Shown here: positions 16,846-24,768 of the stretch, in pieces | How the letters are laid out: every line of letters begins with the position of its first letter | How positions within the stretch are numbered: the stretch's first letter is position 1 | Source: Bacteroidaceae bacterium | Lineage (GTDB): Bacteria; Bacteroidota; Bacteroidia; Bacteroidales; Bacteroidaceae | DNA length: 49,573 bases | Assembly (NCBI GenBank): GCA_017542145.1 | Contig: JAFXXQ010000021.1 | Coordinates: 1 to 49,573, forward strand | Direction of reading: 5' to 3' | Notes under the pieces: generated by a model | What the model was told of the DNA's origin: nothing | Databases searched by the model: none | What the model saw: the letters and a program-made list of their open reading frames with translations, nothing else | Made by a program: the position numbers and the translations under genes

Positions 16846-16918
16846 TCGGAAAGAGGCGACTCGAACGCCCGACCCCTACGTCCCGAACGTAGTGCGCTAC
16901 CAACTGCGCTACTTTCCG
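16846..16918 (-). tRNA. tRNA-Pro (anticodon CGG)
   Basis: The acceptor CGGAAAG pairs with CTTTCCG. The D arm is GCGCAGTTGGTAGCGC, the anticodon stem CTACG/CGTAG encloses TTCGGGA, and the T loop is TTCGAGT. The anticodon CGG reads CCG. CCA is not encoded in full. Confidence 0.93.
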
Positions 16919-16928
16919 AATGCGGCTG

Positions 16929-16959
16929 CAAAGGTAGTGCAAACCGAGAGAAATACAAA
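16929..16959 (-). promoter_or_regulatory. Promoter of tRNA-Pro with conserved spacer
   Basis: TTTG-N19-TACCTTTG on the minus strand, 10 nt ahead of the tRNA. The spacer TATTTCTCTCGGTTTGCAC belongs to the conserved spacer family also seen at 18630, 24677, 32546 and 37326. Confidence 0.8.
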
Positions 16960-17159
16960 ATAAAATTTGATTTATTTTTATTTCCGAGGTGCAGCCTACC
17001 TAAAACCAAAGGTTAAAGGTAGTGTTTTGTTTATGATGCGATGGCATTCCAAAAACGAAGAAAAAGTCCCCCCCAAAGCAGTATTGTGCCCAAAAAGGCG
17101 GCGTTTTCGGAAGTGGAAGATGTTTTTCAGCGTCATAATGCAAAAAAAAGTGGAAAAAG

Positions 17160-17191
17160 TTTGGGCAAAAGAAAAAAATGCCCTACCTTTG
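17160..17191 (+). promoter_or_regulatory. Promoter of tRNA-Phe
   Basis: TTTG (17160-17163), exactly 20 nt, then TACCTTTG (17184-17191). The tRNA begins 38 nt later. The spacer is A-rich and unrelated to the conserved spacer family. The 200 bases before this promoter (16960-17159) hold nothing recognisable. Confidence 0.8.
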
Positions 17192-17229
17192 CACCCGCTT
17201 TGTGAGAAACAAGCGAAAAAGACAGGTTT

Positions 17230-17302
17230 GGTACCATAGCTCAGTTGGTAGAGCATCGGACTGAAAATCCGTGTGTCCCTGGTTCGAATCCCGGTGGTAC
17301 CA
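17230..17302 (+). tRNA. tRNA-Phe (anticodon GAA)
   Basis: The acceptor GGTACCA pairs with TGGTACC. The D arm is GCTCAGTTGGTAGAGC, the anticodon stem CGGA/TCCG surrounds the loop with GAA, and the T arm is CCTGG-TTCGAAT-CCCGG. Discriminator A; CCA is not encoded in full. Confidence 0.95.
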
Positions 17303-17306
17303 CAGC

Positions 17307-17340
17307 AGAGGAGAGGATGTTAAGCACCCTCTCTTCTTTC
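17307..17340 (+). terminator. Terminator of tRNA-Phe
   Basis: The stem AGAGGAGAGG / CCTCTCTTCT (one wobble pair) is followed by TTCTTTTCC, starting 5 nt after the tRNA. Confidence 0.75.
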
Positions 17341-17351
17341 TTTTCCACCAA

Positions 17352-17371
17352 AATATGTTATTAAACATATT
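17352..17371. promoter_or_regulatory. Palindrome AATATGTT-ATTA-AACATATT upstream of manC
   Basis: A perfect 8-bp inverted repeat with a four-base centre lies 76 nt before the manC start and just upstream of a weak TATCTTAG box. It could be an operator, or part of the T-rich tail region of the tRNA-Phe terminator. Confidence 0.35.
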
Positions 17372-17446
17372 GGCAAAAGATACTACAATTAAAAAAAATA
17401 CGTTATCTTAGTAGCCGAAATAAAAGAACCTAACCCAATTGAGTGT

Positions 17447-18532
17447 ATGAGCGCAAATCATAATTACCTTGTCATCATGGCCGGAGGCATCGGAAGCCGT
17501 TTCTGGCCCTTAAGCCGCATGAGCGTGCCGAAACAGTTCATCGATTTCTTTGCCACAGGAAAGACCCTGCTTCGTCAGACCTACGAACGCTTTCTGAAAA
17601 TTGTCCCCGCTGATCATATCATCATTTCCACCAACTTAGCGTACATGGGGCTGGTACAGGAGCAACTGCCCGAAGTAGACCCCCAGAACATCCTGCGCGA
17701 GCCAGCCTTCAGAGGCACAGCTCCCAGCGTGGCGCTGGCGGCCTACTATCTCCACACCATCGACCCAGAGGCCAACATCGTGATGGCGCCTGCAGACCAA
17801 TACATCGTAAACGAGGAAGCCTTCTGTGCCGACATGCTGCGGGCGCTCGACTATACAGCCACACATCCTCACCTCGTGACGCTCGGCATCAAGCCCACAC
17901 ACCCCGAAACCCGATATGGCTACATCCAAGTAGATGAGGAACGCCCTACCGACGGCTTCTGCAAGATAAAGACATTCACTGAAAAGCCTCAGCCAGAGTT
18001 TGCCCGCATCTTTACGGAAAGTGGAGAGTTCTATTGGAATACGGGCCTTTTTATCTGGAGGGCACAGACTATTATCGACACCATGCACACGCTGCTGCCA
18101 GACTTGATGACGCAACTTGACCGCGTGTTCAGCGAATACCGCACCCGTGACGAACGGCGCGAGGAGCTCTATCGTTGCTACGAATCGTTCATTCATATCT
18201 CCATCGACTATGCCGTCATCGAGAAAGCGCCGAACATGTATATGCTGTCGGGCTCGTATGGATGGATGGATATCGGACGCTGGGAGGACGTCTGGCAGGA
18301 GTCGGCGAAAGACGCGAACGGCAACGTTGTGCATAGCGGAAACTGCGAGCTCTACGACTGCCGGAATAACCTCATCATCCTGCCTGACAATAAAAAGACT
18401 ATTATCCAAGGGTTTGACGGATACTTCTTCTGCGCAACGGACGACATCGTGGTTATCTGTCCTCTGGATGAGAAGAATATCCGCCATTTCCGCACCGACC
18501 TCCAGACAAAAGGCGAAGAAAGGCTGATGTGA
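17447..18532 (+). CDS. manC: Mannose-1-phosphate guanylyltransferase
   Basis: This 361-residue sugar nucleotidyltransferase makes GDP-mannose from mannose-1-phosphate and GTP. The signature loop is MAGGIGSRFWPLSRMSVPKQ near residue 12, the metal site appears in VMAPADQY, and substrate-binding motifs include FTEKP and YGWMDIG. It has the short form, without the phosphomannose isomerase domain of bifunctional ManC. GDP-mannose feeds LPS, capsule and glycoprotein glycans. It is followed by a terminator and a separate promoter, so it is not in one transcript with the phosphonate operon, but its position fits a shared role in glycan synthesis. Confidence 0.92.
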   Translation: MSANHNYLVIMAGGIGSRFWPLSRMSVPKQFIDFFATGKTLLRQTYERFLKIVPADHIIISTNLAYMGLVQEQLPEVDPQNILREPAFRGTAPSVALAAYYLHTIDPEANIVMAPADQYIVNEEAFCADMLRALDYTATHPHLVTLGIKPTHPETRYGYIQVDEERPTDGFCKIKTFTEKPQPEFARIFTESGEFYWNTGLFIWRAQTIIDTMHTLLPDLMTQLDRVFSEYRTRDERREELYRCYESFIHISIDYAVIEKAPNMYMLSGSYGWMDIGRWEDVWQESAKDANGNVVHSGNCELYDCRNNLIILPDNKKTIIQGFDGYFFCATDDIVVICPLDEKNIRHFRTDLQTKGEERLM

Positions 18533-18576
18533 TATCTCCTTTTTTGTTTATTTTTCACTCGGCATGCATCACTTTT

Positions 18577-18598
18577 AACGAGGGCTATACCTCGTTTT
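18577..18598 (+). terminator. Terminator after manC
   Basis: The stem AACGAGG / CCTCGTT with a six-base loop ends in T. Just before it (18549-18576) is a decayed copy of the promoter spacer motif (TTTTTCACTCGGCATGCATC). Confidence 0.65.
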
Positions 18599-18629
18599 AG
18601 GTATTCTCATTCGGAAATAACAAAATTAT

Positions 18630-18661
18630 TTTGGTTTTTCACTCGCTTACTCGTACCTTTG
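18630..18661 (+). promoter_or_regulatory. Promoter of the phosphonate operon, conserved spacer
   Basis: TTTG (18630-18633), spacer GTTTTTCACTCGCTTACTCG of exactly 20 nt, TACCTTTG (18654-18661). The ATG used for the fusion gene is 27 nt downstream. Confidence 0.85.
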
Positions 18662-18688
18662 TCGTTTCAATGGAAAAACGAATGTTGC

Positions 18689-20698
18689 ATGAAGGCATTA
18701 ATCCTTAATTCGGGACTTGGACAGCGGATGGGCGTGCTAACCAGCAGCCAGCCGAAGTGCATGACAGAAATCTCCCCTACGGAAACCATTCTGAGCCGCC
18801 AGCTGAGGCTGATAGCTGAGGCGGGACTGAAGGAGGTGGTGATGACAACGGGTTACTTTGACGAGGTACTCACCCACTACTGTCAGTCACTGGCGTTCCC
18901 GCTGAAGTACACATTTGTGCGGAATCCACTCTATGATCAGACGAACTATATCTACTCCATCTATTGCGCCAGAGAATCCTTGCTGGATGACGACATCGTG
19001 CTGATGCACGGTGACCTGGTGTTCGAAAACCGCGTGTTCGACGCTGTCATCAGTAGCGAAGAGAGCTGCATGGCGGTAGATATGGAAGCTCCTCTACCGG
19101 AGAAAGACTTCAAAGCCGTAGTCCACAACGGGCGCATCAGCAAGATAGGCATCGAGTTCTTCGATGAGGCAATGGCCGCTCAGCCTCTTTATAAAATAAG
19201 GAAGAAGGACTGGACTGTGTGGCTGGAGAAAATCGTGGAGTACTGCGAGAGCGAAAACCGGAAGTGCTATGCGGAGAATGCCTTCAACGAGGTTTCGGAC
19301 AGGTGTTACCTGAAGGCGCTGGACGTCAAGGGCGCCCTTTGTGCCGAGATTGATACGCCTGACGACTTGAAGATTGTCTCCAGCAAGCTGCACGAAATAG
19401 AGAATCGCTGGGTCTACATGTGCTTCTCAGCCGACCTTATCCATAGTGGGCACATCGCCATCATAAAGAAAGCCCGCAAGCTGGGACGGCTGGTCATCGG
19501 TGTCCTCTCCGACGAGGCAGTAGCCAGCTACAAGCGCTACCCGCTCATCCCCTTCTCAGAGCGTGCGTCGCTGTTTGCAAACATCAGCGGCGTAGAGAAA
19601 GTGGTAGAGCAGAAGACACTCTCGTATGCCGAAAACCTGCGTCAGCTGCGGCCTTCGTTTGTGGTGCATGGCGACGATTGGGTCACAGGCTTCCAGCGCC
19701 CCATCCGCGACGAGGTTATCAGCGTACTGAAAGAGTACGGCGGACAACTGGTGGAATTTCCCTATACGAACGACGAAAAGCTGAAGGAACTGGACAAGCA
19801 GAGCCGTGCTCAGCTGGCCATGCCCGACATGCGGCGCGGACGCCTGCGCAAACTGATTGGCATGAAGGGACTCGTCACAGCTTTAGAGGCTCACAGCGGC
19901 ATCACAGGGCTGATAGCCGAAAAGACTACCGTATTGCAAGACGGCAAGACGTATCAGTTCGATGCCATGTGGATTTCCTCGCTCTGCGACTCTACTGCCA
20001 AGGGCAAGCCGGACATCGAGCTTGTCGATATGACCAGCCGCTTCCGCACCATCGATGACATCATGGAGGTGACGACAAAACCCATCATCTTCGATGGCGA
20101 CACAGGTGGGCTGACGGAACATTTCGTCTATACCGTCCGCTCATTAGAGCGCATGGGCGTCTCGATGGTAATTATCGAAGATAAGACGGGGCTGAAGAAG
20201 AACTCGCTTTTTGGCACGGAGGTAAAACAGACGCAGGACACGATAGAGAACTTCTGTGCTAAGATATCCGCTGGTAAAAAAGCGCAAAAGACATCAGACT
20301 TCATGATTTGCGCTCGCATCGAGTCGCTTATCTTGGAGTGCGGTATGAACGACGCGCTGACACGTGCCCGTGCATATGTGAATGCCGGTGCCGATGCCAT
20401 TATGATCCACAGCCGCAAAAAAGACCCTCAGGAGATTTTCGAGTTTGTGGAATGCTTCCGCAGCGAGGACACCATTACCCCGATTGTCGTCGTTCCCACA
20501 TCGTTCAACATGGTGACAGAGGATGAGTTTAAGCAGCGGGGCGTAAATGTCGTCATCTATGCCAACCAGCTCACCCGTACGGGCTTTCCTGCCATGCAGC
20601 GTGCGGCACGTACCATACTGGAAAATCATCGCGCCAAAGAATGCGATGATATGTGCATGAGCATCAAGGACATTATCACTCTTATACCCGAAGAATGA
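18689..20698 (+). CDS. Tri-domain fusion: nucleotidyltransferase - cytidylyltransferase-like - phosphoenolpyruvate phosphomutase
   Basis: This protein has 669 residues and three domains. Residues 1-230 are a LicC/MobA-like nucleotidyltransferase (ALILNSGLGQRMG...QPKCM, VLMHGDLVF). Residues about 240-370 are a TagD-type cytidylyltransferase fold with H252-S-G-H255. Residues about 385-660 are PEP phosphomutase with the diagnostic E497-D-K-x5-N-S (EDKTGLKKNS) and DGDTGG. PEP mutase makes phosphonopyruvate, the entry step of nearly all phosphonates. Fusions with nucleotidyltransferases that activate a phosphonate as the CMP derivative (PntC type) are known; a second nucleotidyltransferase-like domain is less usual. 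ATG 18689 is the first in-frame start after the promoter. The gene overlaps the decarboxylase gene as ATGA. Confidence 0.88.
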   Translation: MKALILNSGLGQRMGVLTSSQPKCMTEISPTETILSRQLRLIAEAGLKEVVMTTGYFDEVLTHYCQSLAFPLKYTFVRNPLYDQTNYIYSIYCARESLLDDDIVLMHGDLVFENRVFDAVISSEESCMAVDMEAPLPEKDFKAVVHNGRISKIGIEFFDEAMAAQPLYKIRKKDWTVWLEKIVEYCESENRKCYAENAFNEVSDRCYLKALDVKGALCAEIDTPDDLKIVSSKLHEIENRWVYMCFSADLIHSGHIAIIKKARKLGRLVIGVLSDEAVASYKRYPLIPFSERASLFANISGVEKVVEQKTLSYAENLRQLRPSFVVHGDDWVTGFQRPIRDEVISVLKEYGGQLVEFPYTNDEKLKELDKQSRAQLAMPDMRRGRLRKLIGMKGLVTALEAHSGITGLIAEKTTVLQDGKTYQFDAMWISSLCDSTAKGKPDIELVDMTSRFRTIDDIMEVTTKPIIFDGDTGGLTEHFVYTVRSLERMGVSMVIIEDKTGLKKNSLFGTEVKQTQDTIENFCAKISAGKKAQKTSDFMICARIESLILECGMNDALTRARAYVNAGADAIMIHSRKKDPQEIFEFVECFRSEDTITPIVVVPTSFNMVTEDEFKQRGVNVVIYANQLTRTGFPAMQRAARTILENHRAKECDDMCMSIKDIITLIPEE

Positions 20699-21840
20699 TT
20701 TCACCGAAGTTTTTTATTCAAACTCTGGAGGCGAACGGCATAGAGTTTTTTGCCGGCGTGCCTGATTCGCTGTTGAAGAACATCTGTGCCTATATGGCAG
20801 ACCACATCGACGGCCATCATTACATCATTGCCGCTAACGAAGGAGGAGCCGTCGGACTTGTTGCTGGCTATCATCTCGCTACAAGCCGCATCGGTATGGT
20901 TTTCATGCAAAATTCCGGTGAAGGCAATGCCATCAATCCGCTGGCCTCGCTGACGGATAAGGAGGTTTACAACATTCCCGTCCTTCTGCTTATCGGCTGG
21001 CGGGGAGAGCCCGGCATTCACGATGAGCCGCAGCACGTCAAGCAAGGTAAGGTGACTCTTCCGCTATTGGAGGTCATGGGTATCCGTCATGCCATTCTCA
21101 GCAAAGACGATGCAGAAGCCGCCCACCAAGTGGAAGAGGCTGTTCGCTTCATGGAGAAAAGCAAGGAGCCGTTTGCGTTAGTAGTTGAAAAGGACACCTT
21201 CGAGCCTTATACGCTGAAGAATAAAAAAGAGAGCCATCTGACACTAACACGCGAGAAGGCTATCCAGATAGTGGCTGCGGCTATAGGGCCGGAGGACGTC
21301 ATCGTCAGTACCACAGGCATGATCAGCCGCGAACTCTTTGAATTCCGCACAGCGAAAGGGCAGGGTCACGAGCAGGATTTCCTGACCGTAGGCTCCATGG
21401 GCCACGCCTCGCAGATTGCCCTCGGCATCGCTTTGGCCCAACCTGAAAGAACAGTCTGGTGCTTCGATGGCGACGGCGCAGCTCTCATGCATCTGGGCGG
21501 TATGCCTATTGTGGGCTCGCTTTGTCCGGCAAACTTTGTTCATATAGTATTTAATAACGGCGCCCATGATTCTGTAGGCGGACAGCCCACTGTGGGACTG
21601 GAGATAGAGTTCCCTGAATTGGCAGAGGTATTCGGCTACAAGCAGGTCAACCGGGTGGATAGCGAAGAGCAGCTTGTTGATCTCATGACGTTCCTACCTC
21701 AATGGGCAGCGAAGAAGGATGGACCCTACTTCCTTGAAATCCAAGTCAGAAAGGGCAATCGTAAGGATCTCGGACGCCCCACCACTACCCCATTGGAAAA
21801 CAAGGAGGCATTCATGAAGTTCCTGTCAAAAAAGGACTAA
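20695..21840 (+). CDS. Phosphonopyruvate decarboxylase
   Basis: This 381-residue thiamine-diphosphate enzyme converts phosphonopyruvate to phosphonoacetaldehyde and pulls the unfavourable PEP mutase reaction forward. It has the N-terminal FFAGVPDSLLKN motif, the catalytic Glu in IIAANEGGAVG and the ThDP motif GDGAALMHLGG...NN. ATG 20695 overlaps the fusion gene stop by four bases (ATGA), which marks translational coupling. The sequence fits the Ppd/Fom2 family better than sulfopyruvate decarboxylase because of the PEP mutase upstream. Confidence 0.92.
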   Translation: MISPKFFIQTLEANGIEFFAGVPDSLLKNICAYMADHIDGHHYIIAANEGGAVGLVAGYHLATSRIGMVFMQNSGEGNAINPLASLTDKEVYNIPVLLLIGWRGEPGIHDEPQHVKQGKVTLPLLEVMGIRHAILSKDDAEAAHQVEEAVRFMEKSKEPFALVVEKDTFEPYTLKNKKESHLTLTREKAIQIVAAAIGPEDVIVSTTGMISRELFEFRTAKGQGHEQDFLTVGSMGHASQIALGIALAQPERTVWCFDGDGAALMHLGGMPIVGSLCPANFVHIVFNNGAHDSVGGQPTVGLEIEFPELAEVFGYKQVNRVDSEEQLVDLMTFLPQWAAKKDGPYFLEIQVRKGNRKDLGRPTTTPLENKEAFMKFLSKKD

Positions 21841-21852
21841 ATCAACATTATC

Positions 21853-23013
21853 ATGCAGGAAATCGTACAAGGCATTGGACACCTGCCAGAGGTTATGGCA
21901 AGTACAGGTAAGCAGAAGATTCTTCTCGTTACCGACGCGTCCTTTCCGTTTCTCTCCATTAAGGAGGAAGTTGAGGCGTTGGCAGTAGAGAAGGTGCAGT
22001 TTTCCGATTTCACGTCCAATCCTTTGTACGAAGATATCTGCAAGGGCATCCGACTTTTTCAAAACGAGAAGTGCGAAGCCCTCTTAGCTGTGGGCGGAGG
22101 CAGCGCCATTGATGTGGCAAAGTGCATCAAGATGGCTGTGCTGGGGCTGGAGAACACAACAGGGAAGACCTTTTTTGAGGGTCAACATACCAACAAGTCA
22201 ACAAGTCAACAGGAGAGAACTGAACGCATCCAGCATGTTGACTCATTGACTTTTCACCCTATTGACCTCTATTCCCTTCCCCTCATCGCCATTCCCACCA
22301 CAGCGGGAACGGGCAGCGAATCAACCCACAACGCCGTGATGTATTACGAGGGTGCCAAGCAGACGATGACGAACGACGCCATCCTGCCTGACTATGCCCT
22401 GCTAGAGCCTACCGTACTAAAGACTTTGCCGCTCTATCAAAAGAAGTGCACCATGCTTGATGCCCTTTGTCAGGGTATTGAGAGCTGGTGGTCGGTGAAC
22501 TCCACCGACGAATCGAAGGCGTATGCACGTCAGGCAGTAGAGCGGATTGTCAACTGTTGGCGTTCTTACATCGTGGACAACGATGCTGAGGCTGCGGATC
22601 AGATAATGTGGGCTGCCAACTATGCCGGACGTGCCATCAACATCTCTGCTACTACGGCAGCCCACGCCATGAGCTATAAGATTACCTCCCTTTATGGCCT
22701 TCCGCACGGTCACGCAGTAGCCGTCTGCCTGCCAGAGATATGGGAATACATGCTCTCCCATCCTGAACGCTGCATCGACCCACGCGGCGAAGCATACATG
22801 CTGGACGTATTCCAGTCCATCAGCCAACGGATCAGTCTTCAGGGGTTTCGCGACCTGCTGGACAAGCTGGGTATGCAACAGCCCATAAGCTGTCAACGGG
22901 AAGAAGAGCTGACGCTACTCAGCCACTCTGTCAATCCCGTCAGGATGAAGAACAACCCCGTTTCCATCAATAAGCAGCAGGCACGCAAGTTATACGAAAC
23001 AATCATCAGATAG
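21853..23013 (+). CDS. Phosphonoacetaldehyde reductase (iron-type alcohol dehydrogenase)
   Basis: This 386-residue group III alcohol dehydrogenase probably reduces phosphonoacetaldehyde to 2-hydroxyethylphosphonate with NAD(P)H. Motifs are GGGSAIDVAK (nucleotide site), PTTAGTGSES, and metal ligands in LDALCQGIES, TAAHAMSY and LPHGHAV. In the DALxxxIE motif a Gln stands where many iron dehydrogenases have His; I believe this is usual for phosphonoacetaldehyde reductases but could not check. No transaminase (PhnW-type) gene is near, so 2-aminoethylphosphonate is the less likely product. About 25 residues between KTFFEG and PLIAIPTTAG are coded by an inserted repeat (22181-22252). Confidence 0.85.
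   Translation: MQEIVQGIGHLPEVMASTGKQKILLVTDASFPFLSIKEEVEALAVEKVQFSDFTSNPLYEDICKGIRLFQNEKCEALLAVGGGSAIDVAKCIKMAVLGLENTTGKTFFEGQHTNKSTSQQERTERIQHVDSLTFHPIDLYSLPLIAIPTTAGTGSESTHNAVMYYEGAKQTMTNDAILPDYALLEPTVLKTLPLYQKKCTMLDALCQGIESWWSVNSTDESKAYARQAVERIVNCWRSYIVDNDAEAADQIMWAANYAGRAINISATTAAHAMSYKITSLYGLPHGHAVAVCLPEIWEYMLSHPERCIDPRGEAYMLDVFQSISQRISLQGFRDLLDKLGMQQPISCQREEELTLLSHSVNPVRMKNNPVSINKQQARKLYETIIR
22181..22252. repeat. GTCAACA repeat element inserted in frame in the reductase gene
   Basis: The sequence has three GTCAAC/GTCAACA units at the left, a block CGCATCCAGCATGTTGAC, and TTGAC at the right, so it can fold back on itself. The left tandem part and the CGCATCCA-n-C-n-TGTTGAC block recur at similar spacing at 25761-25842, between mdh and dut. 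Here it keeps the frame open and adds a Gln/Thr/Ser-rich loop. Confidence 0.7.
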
Positions 23014-23014
23014 C

Positions 23015-24571
23015 ATGTCCGTAGTTGACCAAAAGCGCATAGCCCGCAACACCCTGCTTCTCTACCTCCGCATGGGGTTGGTGATGCTGGTTGGTCTCTA
23101 CACCTCGCGTGTGGTGCTCGACGTGCTGGGCGAGGTGGACCAAGGCATCTATGATGCCATCGGCGGCGTAGTGGTCATGTTCTCGTTCCTCAGCACCACA
23201 ATGTCCACCGCCTGCCAGCGTTTCTTCTCGTTCGAGCTGGGGCGCGATGATGCCGAGGGCCTGCGCACCGTGTTCAGCCAGAGCCTTGTCATCTTCGTGG
23301 CGCTCGTGCTCATCGTCATCGTGGTGGGCGAGACGGCCGGATGGTGGTTTATTGAGCACAAGATGCGGATGGCAGGCCGTGACGATGCCGCCCACTGGGT
23401 GTTCCATTGCTCCATAGCCGGTTTCATCTTCCTCCTCATGCGTACCCCCTACATGGGCATGATTATCGCCCGAGAGAAAATGAAGGTCTTTGCCTACATC
23501 AGCGTCTTCGAGGCGTTGGGTGCGCTGGCCGTCGCCATCACTCTCCAACGCTACGGTGCCGACAAACTGAAACTCTACGCCCTGCTGACTCTTGCCCTGC
23601 AGACGCTGACGACAGCCATCTACTGGCTCTATTGCCGCCTTTTCTATCGCGAGTGCCGTCCCACACTACGCTGGAATGGCCGCCCCGTCACCCAGCTCTT
23701 TCACTTCACCGGTTGGGAGATGATGGGCACCCTTGCCGGCACCTGCAAGACGGGCGGCGTCAGCATACTCATCAACATGTTCTTCGGCCCTCTCTTCAAC
23801 ACCCCTTTGGGGCGGGCACAAAAAGTCTATATGACCATTGCCCAGCTGCAGACTAACTTCTACATGGCCGTACGCCCGCAAATAATCAAGTCGTACGCCG
23901 TCGGTGCCATGGACGAGATGGAGAAGCTTTTCTTCCAGAGCACCCGTCTCACCTACTATCTGCTGCTGGTGATTGCCGTGCCGCTGATGATTGAAACCCC
24001 CTTTATCCTCGACCTCTGGCTGAAGGACGTCCCTGCCCACACCGTCCTCTTCACCCGTCTGCTGCTGGTGGGCGGCCTCATCGACAGCTTCGGCAGCCCC
24101 CTCGGCGCCGTTGTCCAGGCCACGGGCCAGAACCGCCGCTACCAGCAGGGCGTCGGCGCAACGTTGCTTGCCATACTGCCCTGCACCTACGTCGCCTTCA
24201 AGTACCTCCACCTCGGAGCCGAGTGGGCACTCATCCTCACCATCACTTTCTCCTTCATCGCCCAGCTGGTGCGTGCCGGATGCGTCCGTCGGCAAACAGG
24301 CATCAATATGCGCCGTTTTGCCCGCGACGTAGTAGCCGTCGTGGTGGCTGTCACACTTCTCTCCTTTGCCCTGCCGCTCTGTTTCAGGGAGTTTGTCTTT
24401 TCCACTCTAACGGCCCACCCGTCGTCGCCTGTCCTCGCTCTACTTTCTATTTTCATCAGCATTCTTTGGACAGCTGTTCTTGTTTACGCCATTGGCATTA
24501 CTTCATCTGAGCGGCGTCACCTACTCGACTTTCTCAAGGAAAAGACCAGAAGACAAGCGAAAGAAAAATAG
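23015..24571 (+). CDS. Polysaccharide flippase (Wzx/MATE-like)
   Basis: This 518-residue membrane protein has 12-14 predicted helices and the N-terminal pattern of polysaccharide synthesis flippases (RIARNTLLLYLRMGLVMLVG, YTSRVVLDVLG). Flippases of this group move lipid-linked glycans across the cytoplasmic membrane. The start lies one base after the reductase stop, so it is in the same operon. This links the phosphonate to an exported glycan rather than to a free antibiotic. No glycosyltransferase or transferase for the phosphonate is in the window. The last 25 residues are basic and cytoplasmic. Confidence 0.85.
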   Translation: MSVVDQKRIARNTLLLYLRMGLVMLVGLYTSRVVLDVLGEVDQGIYDAIGGVVVMFSFLSTTMSTACQRFFSFELGRDDAEGLRTVFSQSLVIFVALVLIVIVVGETAGWWFIEHKMRMAGRDDAAHWVFHCSIAGFIFLLMRTPYMGMIIAREKMKVFAYISVFEALGALAVAITLQRYGADKLKLYALLTLALQTLTTAIYWLYCRLFYRECRPTLRWNGRPVTQLFHFTGWEMMGTLAGTCKTGGVSILINMFFGPLFNTPLGRAQKVYMTIAQLQTNFYMAVRPQIIKSYAVGAMDEMEKLFFQSTRLTYYLLLVIAVPLMIETPFILDLWLKDVPAHTVLFTRLLLVGGLIDSFGSPLGAVVQATGQNRRYQQGVGATLLAILPCTYVAFKYLHLGAEWALILTITFSFIAQLVRAGCVRRQTGINMRRFARDVVAVVVAVTLLSFALPLCFREFVFSTLTAHPSSPVLALLSIFISILWTAVLVYAIGITSSERRHLLDFLKEKTRRQAKEK

Positions 24572-24625
24572 GTTGCCAAAGCCACAATCAAATTACTTTT
24601 TTTCGCTCGGTTCACCCTATTCTTT

Positions 24626-24643
24626 AACGGGCTTGCCCGTTTT
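24626..24643 (+). terminator. Terminator after the phosphonate operon
   Basis: The stem AACGGG / CCCGTT with loop CTTG is followed by TT and AA. It is short but well placed. A decayed promoter spacer motif (TTTTCGCTCGGTTCACC) lies just before it. Confidence 0.55.
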
Positions 24644-24676
24644 AATCAAACTACGCCTTGGAAAAATGCAAAAAAA

Positions 24677-24708
24677 TTTGCTTTTTCGATCGGCTTACAC
24701 TAATTTTG
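24677..24708 (+). promoter_or_regulatory. Promoter of mdh, conserved spacer
   Basis: TTTG (24677-24680), spacer CTTTTTCGATCGGCTTACAC of exactly 20 nt, TAATTTTG (24701-24708). The mdh ATG is 60 nt further on. Confidence 0.85.
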
Positions 24709-24768
24709 CCAGCGCTTGACGAAGAATAATAGTTTTAACCAAAAAAAAATTCAGTAAATTCAATTCTT

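Noticed and set aside
18689..24571. Phosphonate antibiotic (fosfomycin or phosphinothricin type) cluster
   Set aside because: No tailoring enzymes, resistance gene or peptide ligases follow; a flippase and manC point to a glycan instead.
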